Below, piece by piece: positions 8,325 through 17,436 of a DNA stretch of 64,000 bases. The notes beneath the pieces are model-generated. The model was not told where the DNA came from, did not search any database, and worked only from the letters and a program-made list of their open reading frames with translations. How positions within the stretch are numbered: position 1 is the stretch's first letter; the number at the start of each line of letters is the position of its first letter. The stretch spans positions 62,001 to 126,000 of the forward strand of contig CAVTOY010000019.1 of the NCBI GenBank assembly GCA_963736445.1, given 5' to 3'. A program made the translations under genes and the position numbers. This DNA is from Thiosocius sp963736445 (GTDB lineage: Bacteria; Pseudomonadota; Gammaproteobacteria; Chromatiales; Chromatiaceae).

Positions 8325-8930
8325 CTACCAGGTCGGCGGGTAGCCCCCGTAGCCGGGAAGCGGGGGAGTACCCAGCATCGGGTAAGGCATGATCGGGGCC
8401 AAGCCCTGCGGCGGCGCTGAAGTCATTTCGGACTGCATCTCTTCGTAGGTACGTTTGCGCCGTTTGGGGATCGGCCGAAACTGGGATTGCAGCGCGTCCG
8501 AACCCGGCTGACCGTGGTCCGTCGGCGCGAAACCGGGCTGGCTGTAGGGCGACGCATTGTCATCGGGCCGGAAACGCAGCCCAAGTTCCTGACCACGCGT
8601 GACCGGTACCGCCTTTCGGGAACCCGCGCGCTCGGCCGCAATCATGGGTGCGCCTTGCCGGCGCCGCATCCGTTCGCCAGATGGCGCCCGGCTGGCCAGC
8701 GTGGCGGCCCTGTTCAGCGGCGGCGCTAGCGCCCGCGGGCGCCAGCTTGGCGGAGAAGACTGGCGGAAATCGCTAAACAGTGCCGGACGGCGCGGCGCCC
8801 GCTCTACCTGACCGAAAAGACCCGACGACGGCGCCTGAGAGGCCTGTGCCCCGGACCACGGAGATAACGCCAGGGCTGCCAGGCACGACAGACCCAGCAA
8901 GATGCCCAAGGAAACTAGCCGCGCGACCAA
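8325..8930 (-). CDS. Exported F-R-P-motif protein, paralogue of the 7485-8054 product
   Basis: The product has about 201 residues with a signal peptide (MVARLVSLGILLG, cleavage probable after GAQA). It shares with its neighbour the RKAVPVTRGQELGLRFRPD block, the QFRPIPK block and a Gly/Tyr/Pro-rich C terminus ending near GYGGYPPTW. TTG at 8930 is chosen because GGAGG lies 8 nt upstream and it aligns with the TTG of the paralogue; a longer frame reaching 9002 would add a non-signal extension. It lies between the RND gene and the NrdR-box promoter and seems to have its own transcription unit. The function is unknown. Confidence 0.65.
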   Translation of the reverse strand: MVARLVSLGILLGLSCLAALALSPWSGAQASQAPSSGLFGQVERAPRRPALFSDFRQSSPPSWRPRALAPPLNRAATLASRAPSGERMRRRQGAPMIAAERAGSRKAVPVTRGQELGLRFRPDDNASPYSQPGFAPTDHGQPGSDALQSQFRPIPKRRKRTYEEMQSEMTSAPPQGLAPIMPYPMLGTPPLPGYGGYPPTW

Positions 8931-9018
8931 GATTACTGCCTCCAGGTTGCTGGTCCAACCGGCACTGCCAGTCGCCCAAGAACGGGGCGCGCCGCCGGCC
9001 AAATCGCTTCGCCTACCC

Positions 9019-12000
9019 CTAGTTTAGTCCGTCTCCAGTTGGTTTTCCGAGACTTTTCAATTGGATACCCCGTCTACCTGAGCTCTTTTTTCGGCTCGAG
9101 GCGCGTCCTGCAGTAGAGGTGGCTCCCGTCTTCGGTGCAGATTCTTCGACGGCTGCGGCGTCATTTGCCGCCGGCGGCTCCGCCGCGTCCTGTCTGGCAG
9201 ACCCCTGCTCGACTTCAGCAGGCTGCGCACCGACGCGCTTCCTAGAGGGCCGGGCCGCCTCGGGGTTAGCCACAGGGCGCTTCTTGCCTGCCGTCTTCTT
9301 GGGCTTCACCCTCTTTTCTGTCGAGGGCTTTGCTGCGCGCTTTGCGCGCTTCGCTTCCTTTGCAGCCGGCGTTGTCGCCGCGCTGTCGACGCTCGACGGA
9401 TCGAGCGCGGGATCGGCCACTGCCACGGGGCGATTCAACGCCTTTTCCGCGGCATCATCCAGCGGCGAGCCCCTATCGGCCGTCTGCCGCTTTGCGCCAC
9501 GTTTTTGCGCTAACCTTTTCCCGCCCCCTTTGCCGGCAGCCGTCGGCCTCACCGGTTTCTTCGCGGCGACCCGCGGCGGCGCCGGATGGTTCACCGGCAC
9601 CGGCCTGGTCAACGCCTTCTCTGCGACGTCATCCACGGGGGAGACCCTATCGGCCGTCGACCGGACCGCCTGTGCAGCTGGTCGAGGCGTCTGCGGTCGC
9701 GGCGGCGCAGCGGCTTGCTGCGCCGTTGCAGCCTGTGCGGCCTGCCTGCGCGATTTCCTCGCACGCAGCAGACGGCTGAACAGGCCGGCGACGGCGGCGA
9801 CCGCGCCGATCACCGCGAACATCACGCTAGCGAAACCGCCCCAGGCACGCACCCACATCGGGTCACCGACACGCCTGCCCCCTGCCCCACCCGGCGGAGC
9901 GTCTGGACCCCCCTCAGGGCCCGGACCACGGGGAAACTTCCGACACTTGGTGCTGCCGGCTACAGCGCACAAAGAGTCCGCAGCGGCAACGCAACCGAGC
10001 GGGATAACCACCAGGGTCAGAACGGTCGACACCAGTACACCGGATGCCAGCGAGATGGCCATTCCCTGGAAGATCGGGTCGAAGAAAATTACCGAGGAAC
10101 CGGCCACCAGCGCCAGCGCGGTGATCAGGATGGGCCGGGTCCGGGTCTTGCAAGCGCTGATGACCGCATCGACCACGGTGTCGCCTTGCTGGATTCGATG
10201 CACGGAGAAATCCACCAGCAGGATGGAGTTGCGCACGATAATACCCGCGAGTGCAATCCAGCCGATCATCGAGGTCGCGGTGAACTCGCCGCCCCAGCCG
10301 GCCTGGAAGAACAGCGTGTGCGCCGGGATGATCCCGAGCAGTGTCAGCGGGATCGGCGCCATGATCAGCGCGGGAATTCGGAAGTTGCCGAATTCCCAGA
10401 CCACCAGGATGTAGATTAGGATAAGGGCCGCGCCAAACGCGATCCCCATGTCGCGGAAGGTTTCGTACGTGACCGTCCACTCACCGGCCCACTCGATCGC
10501 GGATGTCGCGTCGTCGGGCGGCGGACCGGTGTAATAGATGTGGTCACACAGATCGACAGCGTCGGGGGTGCGGCAGCCGAGTTCCTTGAGCTTCTCTTCC
10601 ACCTGCAGCATGCCGTAGATCGGTGCCGCCAGGCGACCGCCGACATCCGCAACCACATACTCGACCGGCCGCAGATCCTTGTTGTAGATGATATGCGACT
10701 CGGTACGACGCTCGAAGGAGCCGAGTTCACGCAGCGGGACCGCGTTACCCGTGCCCGGTGACTGCACCAGGATATCGCCGAGGCGATTGATTTGTGACCG
10801 CTCCGCCAGCGGCACCTGGATCACGATGTTGATCGGCTCGTGCCCGGCCCGCTGTTTGACGTCTCCGAGCACGTACCCGCCCAGCGCCATCGACAGCTCG
10901 CGATTGATGGCCTCGACCGAGATACCTCGCCGCTGGGCCTTTTCCTGGTCGACCTCGAAGTGCCAGTAGTCATAGGGCTCGCGCATGTAATTGTCGACGT
11001 CGCGCAGACTCTCGGTCTGCGCAAAGATCTCGGTCAGGTCCTGCGCCACCTGACGGCGTGTCTCGGGATCCGGCCCATGTACCTCAGCGACGACCGACTG
11101 CAGCACCGGCGGCCCGGGCGGCATCTCCACCACCGAAAAACGCGCGCCGCTGCCCTCGACCAGCTGCTTCACCTGCTCGCGTGCATCCACCGCGATCTCG
11201 TGACTGGAGCGATGCCTTTCGGTCTTATTCAATAGCTGCAGCTGGATCTCGCCCTGCCACGGGGACTGCCGCAGGTAGTAATGACGCACCATGCCGTTGA
11301 AGTCGAACGGCCGCGCGGTTCCGACATAGATCTGCGCCGCAGTTACCTCGGGCATCCGCCGCAGGCGCTCCGCGATCATGTGCGCCATATTTCCGGTATC
11401 CGCCAGCGCCGTGCCCTCGGGCATGTCGAGCACTACCGAGAACTCCGGCTTGTTGTCCAGCGGCAGCATCTTGACCGCCACCCATTTGAAGTAGAAAAAG
11501 CTGCACATAGCGATCAACACGCCCCACATTGCCAACCTGAAAAGGCGTGCCTTGCGCGGGTCGTCGATCATTGGCATCAGAATCCGGCGGTACAGGCCCT
11601 CGAGCCACTCGGCCTCTTTGTGCTCCCGTTTCTCCGCACTCTTCAGGTAATGCATGGTCGGCCTGAACATGCCGTGGACTGCAAACCAAGGGGTGAACGC
11701 AAACGCGGCGAACAGCGAGATCCCCATGGCGACCGAGCCCAGGACCGGGATTGGCAGCATATAGGGGCCCATCATCCCGGTCACGGCGCCCATCGGCAGC
11801 AGCGCACCAATCACCGTCAGTGTCGCCAGGATGGTCGGATTGCCGACCTCCCGCACGGCATCGACGGCGGTCGCCGTATCGGTCTTGCCTTCCTCGAGCC
11901 AGCGCCGGTAAATGTTCTCCACAACCACGATCGCATCGTCGACCAGGATCCCGATCGAGAAGATCAGCGCAAACAGGGACACCCGGTCGATGGTGAAATC

Positions 12001-13272
12001 CAGCAGCATCGCGCACAGAATCGTGAAGAGCAGCACCACCGGCACCACGAACAGAACGACGAAGGCCGGCTTGAGTGCGCGAAAGGCAATCCACACCAGC
12101 AGAAACACGAACATGGTGGCGACGAAAAGCTTGAAGATCAGATCGTTGACCTTTTGTTCGGCGGTCTGCCCATAGTTGCGCGTAACGCTGACATTGACAT
12201 CGTTCGGTATCAGGCGGCCGCGCAGGTTTTCAACCCGCTGGATAATCGCCTCGGCCACCTTGACCCCATTCGTGCCCTTCTTCTTGGCGACCGCGATCGT
12301 GACCGCGGGGACGCTGACGGCTCGATCGGGGTCCTCGGCCGCCGCCCCGGTGTAATAGCCGACCGTCTGTGATGCATCTTCCGGTCCCTGGCGGACATCG
12401 GCCACGTCTTTGACGAACACCGGCAAACCCTTATGGCTGCCCACCTGCAGGCGATTGATGTCCTCGACTCCCTCGAGGAAAGCCCCGGATACCACCATCA
12501 TATGCGAGCCGCCGGACTCGACCCCACCCATCTGCTGCTCGACATTCGAGGCGGTGATGGCCTGCGACACCTGGGCCAGGCTCAGGCCATAGCCGGCCAG
12601 GCGCTCCGGGTATACCTCTATCGTCACCTGCTCGGCACGTCCACCCACCACGAAGCTGTCGCCGGTCTCCGGGATCTCCTTGATGTGCTGCAAGACCGAC
12701 TGCGCCAGCCGCCGCAGCTGCGAATCATCGACGTCGGGCACACCGTCGCCGTTGTAGTCGCGCTCCGACCATAGCGTCAGCGTAACCACCGGGACGTCGT
12801 CGATGCCCTTCGCCTTGACCAGGGGTGGCATGACACCGGGCGGAATCCGATCCATATTGGATTCCAGTTTGTCGTTGACCTTGACAAGTGAGTTTTCCAT
12901 TTCCTCACCGACGTCGAACTGGATCGTCACGACGCCCATGCCGCGCTGACTGGCCGAGTAGACGTGATCGACGCCCTCGATCTCGTACATGATGCGCTCG
13001 AGCGGCTGCACCGCCAGCGAGGCTACTTGCTCGGGTTCAGCGCCCGGGTACTGGACGATCAGGTCCACCATCGGGACGGAGATTTGCGGGTCCTCCTGGC
13101 GCGGCGTCATCAACAGGCCAAGGATGCCCAGCATCAGCATTGCCATGTACAGCAGCGGTGAGAGCGGCGACTGGATGAAGAACTTCGCCATGTTCCCGGC
13201 GAGGCCGAGACTGGTCGCTTCGCGCTCCGGGCCGGGAGGCGGCGGGTTGGATGGCGTTTCGAGGTCGCTCAT
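9019..13272 (-). CDS. RND efflux permease with a long basic C-terminal tail
   Basis: This inner-membrane proton-driven exporter of 1,417 residues is far longer than the usual 1,020-1,060. The RND core covers about residues 20-1095: a first helix around 35-55, porter domains, and TM4 with ILVDDAIVVVEN, which holds the Asp-Asp proton relay of HAE-type pumps. The last 320 or so residues add one more hydrophobic segment (FASVMFAVIGAVAAVAGLF) and then a Lys/Ala/Arg/Pro-rich tail. Within that tail a unit occurs twice (SPVDDVAEKALTRPVPV and SPLDDAAEKALNRPVAV). It follows the adaptor gene at 13344. No outer-membrane partner is nearby and the substrate is unknown. Confidence 0.9.
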   Translation of the reverse strand: MSDLETPSNPPPPGPEREATSLGLAGNMAKFFIQSPLSPLLYMAMLMLGILGLLMTPRQEDPQISVPMVDLIVQYPGAEPEQVASLAVQPLERIMYEIEGVDHVYSASQRGMGVVTIQFDVGEEMENSLVKVNDKLESNMDRIPPGVMPPLVKAKGIDDVPVVTLTLWSERDYNGDGVPDVDDSQLRRLAQSVLQHIKEIPETGDSFVVGGRAEQVTIEVYPERLAGYGLSLAQVSQAITASNVEQQMGGVESGGSHMMVVSGAFLEGVEDINRLQVGSHKGLPVFVKDVADVRQGPEDASQTVGYYTGAAAEDPDRAVSVPAVTIAVAKKKGTNGVKVAEAIIQRVENLRGRLIPNDVNVSVTRNYGQTAEQKVNDLIFKLFVATMFVFLLVWIAFRALKPAFVVLFVVPVVLLFTILCAMLLDFTIDRVSLFALIFSIGILVDDAIVVVENIYRRWLEEGKTDTATAVDAVREVGNPTILATLTVIGALLPMGAVTGMMGPYMLPIPVLGSVAMGISLFAAFAFTPWFAVHGMFRPTMHYLKSAEKREHKEAEWLEGLYRRILMPMIDDPRKARLFRLAMWGVLIAMCSFFYFKWVAVKMLPLDNKPEFSVVLDMPEGTALADTGNMAHMIAERLRRMPEVTAAQIYVGTARPFDFNGMVRHYYLRQSPWQGEIQLQLLNKTERHRSSHEIAVDAREQVKQLVEGSGARFSVVEMPPGPPVLQSVVAEVHGPDPETRRQVAQDLTEIFAQTESLRDVDNYMREPYDYWHFEVDQEKAQRRGISVEAINRELSMALGGYVLGDVKQRAGHEPINIVIQVPLAERSQINRLGDILVQSPGTGNAVPLRELGSFERRTESHIIYNKDLRPVEYVVADVGGRLAAPIYGMLQVEEKLKELGCRTPDAVDLCDHIYYTGPPPDDATSAIEWAGEWTVTYETFRDMGIAFGAALILIYILVVWEFGNFRIPALIMAPIPLTLLGIIPAHTLFFQAGWGGEFTATSMIGWIALAGIIVRNSILLVDFSVHRIQQGDTVVDAVISACKTRTRPILITALALVAGSSVIFFDPIFQGMAISLASGVLVSTVLTLVVIPLGCVAAADSLCAVAGSTKCRKFPRGPGPEGGPDAPPGGAGGRRVGDPMWVRAWGGFASVMFAVIGAVAAVAGLFSRLLRARKSRRQAAQAATAQQAAAPPRPQTPRPAAQAVRSTADRVSPVDDVAEKALTRPVPVNHPAPPRVAAKKPVRPTAAGKGGGKRLAQKRGAKRQTADRGSPLDDAAEKALNRPVAVADPALDPSSVDSAATTPAAKEAKRAKRAAKPSTEKRVKPKKTAGKKRPVANPEAARPSRKRVGAQPAEVEQGSARQDAAEPPAANDAAAVEESAPKTGATSTAGRASSRKKSSGRRGIQLKSLGKPTGDGLN

Positions 13273-13305
13273 GCGCTAGTTCTGATCCATTGTGCTATCC
13301 GGCGA

Positions 13306-13321
13306 CGACCCCGCAGGGTCG
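13306..13321. repeat. Intercistronic hairpin between adaptor and RND genes
   Basis: CGACCC and GGGTCG form a 6-bp stem around a 4-nt loop in the 71-bp gap between the two efflux genes. There is no T-run, so it is not a terminator; it may affect mRNA stability. The function is inferred. Confidence 0.35.
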
Positions 13322-13343
13322 CTGCCTCGTTGAATACCGCCAT

Positions 13344-14486
13344 CTACTGGGCGCGACTCCTTGCCATCAGGTCAGGACCCGGATTGGGATAGACGCGATC
13401 GCCCGGGGCGATACCCGACAGCACCATGGTCATGCCGTTTTCCAGGCGCTTGCCCTGGCGGATCATGCGCAGCTCCGGTTCGCCGTTTTCGTTTTGGACG
13501 TAGACCACAGGCAGGCTGCCGCGGTAGCGAATCGCCGTGCTCGGAATTATCGGCAACTGGCTCTTCACCGGACCCGAGGTATCGGGTATCAGCACCCGGG
13601 CATACATGCCGGGTTGCGAGACCCCCTGCGGGATATCGAACTTCACTTTAATGGTGTAGCTCTGCATGTCCGCCATCGGGAACACCTGGGCCACCCGCAC
13701 GGCAACGGGATCGGGGTAGTCGTCGAAGGTCGCCGCATCCGGCAGCACGCTCATCGGCTGCAGACCCTGCGCCAGACCTGCCGGCACATCGACCTCGATC
13801 TGCAACCAGGTCATATCGGCAAATTTGAGCATCGGCTGACCCGGCTGCACCGTATCGCCCTCTTCGACGTACTTTTCCACGATCACGCCATCGAACGGCG
13901 CCAGGCTCTTGGCATCGCGCAGCTTGGCATCGATCGCCCGGATCTCCGACTGCGCCCGCAGCATTGCGCTGCGCGCCTGCTCCATTCGCGTGCTCGATGC
14001 GTAGAGGTCGGCGCTGCGCTCGGCGCCCCGGTCGCGTTGGCCAAGAAAGCCCTCGGCGGGCCGGGTGAACATCTGGTCGAACAGGTTTGGTATCCCCATA
14101 CCGCCAGGGCCGCTGCTGCTCTGCGGCGACCAGAGCTCGCGCGAGTACTGGACACCGGCATTGCGCATTTCCGCTTCGGCCGCCGCCAACTGCGCGAAGG
14201 CAGAACTGCGATTGGCCAACAATTCGTCTTCATCCAGTGCGATCAGCGTCGTCCCGCTGTCGAAGGCCTCACCCTCGACGCCTGCGATGAACTTGACACG
14301 ACCGGGGAGCTGGGCGGACAAGGTGACGTCTTTGAAGGGAACGACGGTGCCGCTAACCACTATGGTGGGCGCCTCCGTCGACTCCTCGACTATAAAGACG
14401 TCCTGGTACTCGGCGCCACGCGCCAGGGTCGGCGCACTAGAGACTACAGCGGCAGCCGCGACGGTGGCAATAAACAACTTATGCAT
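13344..14486 (-). CDS. RND periplasmic adaptor (membrane fusion protein)
   Basis: The protein has 380 residues and a signal peptide (MHKLFIATVAAAAVVSSAP, cleavage near TLARG). It has the HlyD/AcrA layout: a lipoyl half (VPFKDVTLSAQLPGRV, about 40-65), an alpha-helical hairpin (about 90-175, with a Gly/Ser/Pro-rich insertion around SSSGPGGMG), the second lipoyl half (LAPFDGVIVEKYVEEGDTV), and a beta-barrel and proximal domain to the end. It bridges the RND pump at 9019-13272 to an outer-membrane channel encoded elsewhere. ATG at 14486 is preferred because the signal peptide begins there. Confidence 0.88.
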   Translation of the reverse strand: MHKLFIATVAAAAVVSSAPTLARGAEYQDVFIVEESTEAPTIVVSGTVVPFKDVTLSAQLPGRVKFIAGVEGEAFDSGTTLIALDEDELLANRSSAFAQLAAAEAEMRNAGVQYSRELWSPQSSSGPGGMGIPNLFDQMFTRPAEGFLGQRDRGAERSADLYASSTRMEQARSAMLRAQSEIRAIDAKLRDAKSLAPFDGVIVEKYVEEGDTVQPGQPMLKFADMTWLQIEVDVPAGLAQGLQPMSVLPDAATFDDYPDPVAVRVAQVFPMADMQSYTIKVKFDIPQGVSQPGMYARVLIPDTSGPVKSQLPIIPSTAIRYRGSLPVVYVQNENGEPELRMIRQGKRLENGMTMVLSGIAPGDRVYPNPGPDLMARSRAQ

Positions 14487-14906
14487 GTGCTCGATCGAAC
14501 CCTTTCGGTGCATCGGGTGGCCGGTCGCCGTGTTAGGCAGGGCCCGGGGGATGATTAGTTTTTTGGCAAGGACTGTGGTTAGAAGTTGCAGCTTCTCCGA
14601 ACTGGACAGCACCGTGAACACCCCCGGAGTGGCCGCCAGATAGCACCTGCTTAGGGTGCTTCGGCTTCGAGAGACCCACCTCAAGCCCCTGGCTGCACGC
14701 TAAAAAGATTGCCCGCGCGACAGGCATCGTCGGCCCAGTGAACTGCGATTTCCGCGCGCGACCTAGCCGCATCATTATCTGTCATGCGTGGTTACTATTG
14801 CAATATTAGGGTGCCGCTACCCGGCGCCGCGCAGAACTTGCCCACACCGCTGCGCAACGCGTTACCATGCGGAAAACCATCGTCGAGAATAATGAGGAGT
14901 GGAACT
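14487..14906. other. Intergenic region between divergent genes
   Basis: This gap of about 420 bp separates the minus-strand adaptor gene from the plus-strand GTPase gene, so it should hold both promoters. I see no convincing gene, RNA or terminator in it. The only clear signal is the GAGGAG ribosome binding site at 14894-14899 before the GTPase start. Confidence 0.4.
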
Positions 14907-16442
14907 ATGCGTGGTCCAGGTCCGGCAATCGTAACCCGTTTGAAACAGCTGGAAGGTCATTTGGAACAGGAGAATCCCGTCCTGTTATCCACGGTGCAGA
15001 GCTTCCGCGAGCTCGACGCCATTGCCTACGACACGGGCCTGTTAGGTCCCAACGATTCCTACGCGACGCAGATTCCGTGGTGGCCGCTGATCACGATCCT
15101 CGGCACCTTCTCGGCAGGCAAGTCCACCTTCATCAACCACTACCTCGGCCTGAAGCTGCAGCGCAGCGGCAACCAGGCGGTCGACGACAGGTTCACCGTG
15201 ATTTGCTACAGCAGCGGCTCCAACTCGCATGCGCTGCCAGGGGTAGCGCTGGACTCAGACCCGCGTTTCCCGTTCTACAAAGTCAGCGGGGAAATCGAAA
15301 AGGTGGCCGCCGGCGAGGGTTCGCGCATCGATGCCTATTTACAGCTGAAGACAACAACCAGCCCAGCGCTGCGAGGCAAGATCCTGATCGACTCACCAGG
15401 ATTCGATGCCGACGCACAGCGCACGTCAACCCTTAAGATCACTGATCACATCATGGACCTGTCTGACCTGGTGCTGATCTTCTTCGACGCACGGCACCCT
15501 GAGCCTGGCGCGATGCGCGACACCCTCGACCACCTGGTCAGCAGCACGATCAATCGAACGGATTCCGGCAAGTTTCTCTATGTCCTCAATCAACTCGACA
15601 CCACCGCGCGCGAGGACAACCCCGAGGAGGTCGTCGCCGCCTGGCAGCGTGCGATTGGCGAACGTGGCCTGACCGCCGGCCGCTTCTTCACGATCTATAG
15701 CGAAGAGGCCGCCAATCCGATAGCGGACGAGGCGCTGCGCGAGCGCTTCGAGGGCAAGCGCGACGCCGACCTCGCGGAAATCCACGAACGCATGGAACAG
15801 GTCGAGGTCGAACGCGCCTACCGCATCGTCGGCAGTATGGAAAAGACGGCTCGCAGCTTCCCGGAAAAGGTAGTGCCGGCCTTGCAGCAGATGATCACCC
15901 GCTGGCGCAAACGCACCCTGATCGGTGACGCCCTGGTTGTGCTGCTGATCGGCGCCGGTTTCATCGCCTTGACCCGCCGCCTCGGTCAATGGGACGGCAT
16001 GCGGCTAGATGCGGCATGGTGGGACAGACTGACCGCCTCACCGATGAGCATCTATTTGGCCGCGCTGGTCGCCCTGCTGCTGTTCCTCGCGATCCATTTC
16101 ATCATGCGCCGCATATCAGCCAAGAGCCTGAAGGGTGCCGCCGAGCGCCTCGGTCATCAGATGGGCATCCGCGGCAGCCTGGGCGACGCGTTTCTGCTCA
16201 ATACCAAACCCTGGCGGAGTATCTTCAGCGGCACCCCGGCCGGTTGGACACGCCGCAGCCGGCGGCGCATCCAGGGAATCCTGGACGACGCCGATCGCTA
16301 TGTGCAGGAGCTGAACGACCGCTTCGCCAATCCGTCCGGAGACACCGTTGCAGGACCGTCCACGGCAAAACGCGATGAGGGCCATCAGGCGTCGGCAGCT
16401 CCCACTGCCCCGGCTGCCGTACAGGCGGTCAAGACCGACTGA
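14907..16442 (+). CDS. Dynamin-family membrane-associated GTPase
   Basis: The protein has 511 residues. The G domain shows the P-loop GTFSAGKST (about residue 71), the G3 motif DSPGFDAD (about 165) and the G4-like NQLD (about 232). Two hydrophobic helices near the C terminus (LVVLLIGAGFIAL and YLAALVALLLFLAIHFI) suggest membrane insertion, as in bacterial dynamin-like proteins that remodel or protect membranes. ATG at 14907 is chosen because GAGGAG lies 7 nt upstream. The ROK kinase gene begins 12 bp downstream and probably shares the transcript. The physiological role is not clear from the sequence. Confidence 0.8.
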   Translation: MRGPGPAIVTRLKQLEGHLEQENPVLLSTVQSFRELDAIAYDTGLLGPNDSYATQIPWWPLITILGTFSAGKSTFINHYLGLKLQRSGNQAVDDRFTVICYSSGSNSHALPGVALDSDPRFPFYKVSGEIEKVAAGEGSRIDAYLQLKTTTSPALRGKILIDSPGFDADAQRTSTLKITDHIMDLSDLVLIFFDARHPEPGAMRDTLDHLVSSTINRTDSGKFLYVLNQLDTTAREDNPEEVVAAWQRAIGERGLTAGRFFTIYSEEAANPIADEALRERFEGKRDADLAEIHERMEQVEVERAYRIVGSMEKTARSFPEKVVPALQQMITRWRKRTLIGDALVVLLIGAGFIALTRRLGQWDGMRLDAAWWDRLTASPMSIYLAALVALLLFLAIHFIMRRISAKSLKGAAERLGHQMGIRGSLGDAFLLNTKPWRSIFSGTPAGWTRRSRRRIQGILDDADRYVQELNDRFANPSGDTVAGPSTAKRDEGHQASAAPTAPAAVQAVKTD

Positions 16443-16454
16443 GCCGGGGCAGGT

Positions 16455-17351
16455 ATGCCGCGGATCGGGATCGACCTCGGCGGTACGAAGATCGAGGGCG
16501 TGGTCCTCGCGGCAGATGGCGGCATTCGTCACCGCGAGCGGGTGCCGACACCGGCCGGGGACTACGCCGCGACGCTGGACAGCGTCGTCGAATTAGTCGA
16601 AAGGCTTGAATGCCAGTGCGGGCAACCGTGCAGCGTCGGCGTGGGCACACCGGGTGCGCCATCTCCGCGCGACGGCCGCTTGCGTAATGCGAACTCCACC
16701 TGCCTGAACGGCCAGGCACTGCATAAGGACCTGAGTCGCAGACTCGACCGTGCCGTGCGTATCGCCAATGACGCCAATTGTTTCGCGCTGTCGGAGGCGC
16801 AGGATGGTGCCGCCCGCGCCGCCAGGTCGGTGTTTGGCGTCATCATCGGGACCGGCACCGGGGGCGGTGTCGTGATCGACGGCCGCCTGGTCGACGGACC
16901 GAACGCGATCGCCGGCGAGTGGGGTCACAATCCCCTGCCCTGGCCCACCAACGACGAGCGCCCCGGACCGCGCTGTTATTGCGGCAGACGAGGCTGCATC
17001 GAGACCTTTCTCTCCGGCCCCGGACTGGCCGCCGACTATTCCCGCAGCGCATCAGTCACCGCACGGCAGGTCGCAGAACGCGCCGCGGCGGGCGAGGCAT
17101 CGGCCACCGCCTGTCTACAGCGCTACGAGGACCGTCTGGCACGCAGCCTCGCTACGGTGATCAACCTGCTGGATCCCGAGGTGATCGTGCTCGGTGGCGG
17201 GGTGTCGAAGATCCAGCGCCTTTATCGCAACGTGCCGCGCCTGTGGGGGCGCTATGTGTTCTCCGATATCGTGCTGACCCGTCTGGTAGCGCCACGGCAT
17301 GGCGACAGCAGCGGGGTGCGCGGCGCCGCCTGGCTGTGGCCGCAAGACTGA
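16455..17351 (+). CDS. ROK-family sugar kinase (fructokinase/N-acetylhexosamine kinase type)
   Basis: The protein has 298 residues, the normal ROK length. It starts with the ATP-binding DLGGTKIEG motif (about residues 6-14), has the sugar-binding NDANCFALSEA segment, the GTGTGGG phosphate loop, and the ROK zinc motif CYCGRRGCIET (about 175-185). The family phosphorylates hexoses or N-acetylated hexoses; the substrate cannot be read from sequence, but the layout is closest to Mak/NagK-type enzymes. It is 12 bp downstream of the dynamin-like gene. Confidence 0.9.
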   Translation: MPRIGIDLGGTKIEGVVLAADGGIRHRERVPTPAGDYAATLDSVVELVERLECQCGQPCSVGVGTPGAPSPRDGRLRNANSTCLNGQALHKDLSRRLDRAVRIANDANCFALSEAQDGAARAARSVFGVIIGTGTGGGVVIDGRLVDGPNAIAGEWGHNPLPWPTNDERPGPRCYCGRRGCIETFLSGPGLAADYSRSASVTARQVAERAAAGEASATACLQRYEDRLARSLATVINLLDPEVIVLGGGVSKIQRLYRNVPRLWGRYVFSDIVLTRLVAPRHGDSSGVRGAAWLWPQD

Positions 17352-17377
17352 GGCGCGCGGGCGCTGCTTATAGGTTC

Positions 17378-17424
17378 TTGACAAGGTGTACGGTCGACAC
17401 TATCTTGCTTGGTGTATTCAACAC
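17378..17424 (+). promoter_or_regulatory. nrtR-nadA promoter with two inverted repeats
   Basis: TTGACA (17378-17383) is followed after exactly 17 bp by TATCTT (17401-17406), a strong sigma-70 promoter. The spacer is an inverted repeat, GTGTACGGTCGACAC (17386-17400). A second, GTGTATTCAACAC, lies at 17412-17424 just after the -10 element. They are candidate operators for the first gene product, an NrtR-like regulator, which would make the operon autoregulated. Binding is inferred. Confidence 0.6.
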
Positions 17425-17436
17425 ACTTAGTCACAG

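Noticed and set aside
9119..10414. Long open frame on the plus strand opposite the RND tail
   Set aside because: It is antisense to a well-supported RND gene, and its composition follows from the GC-rich repeats in the tail.
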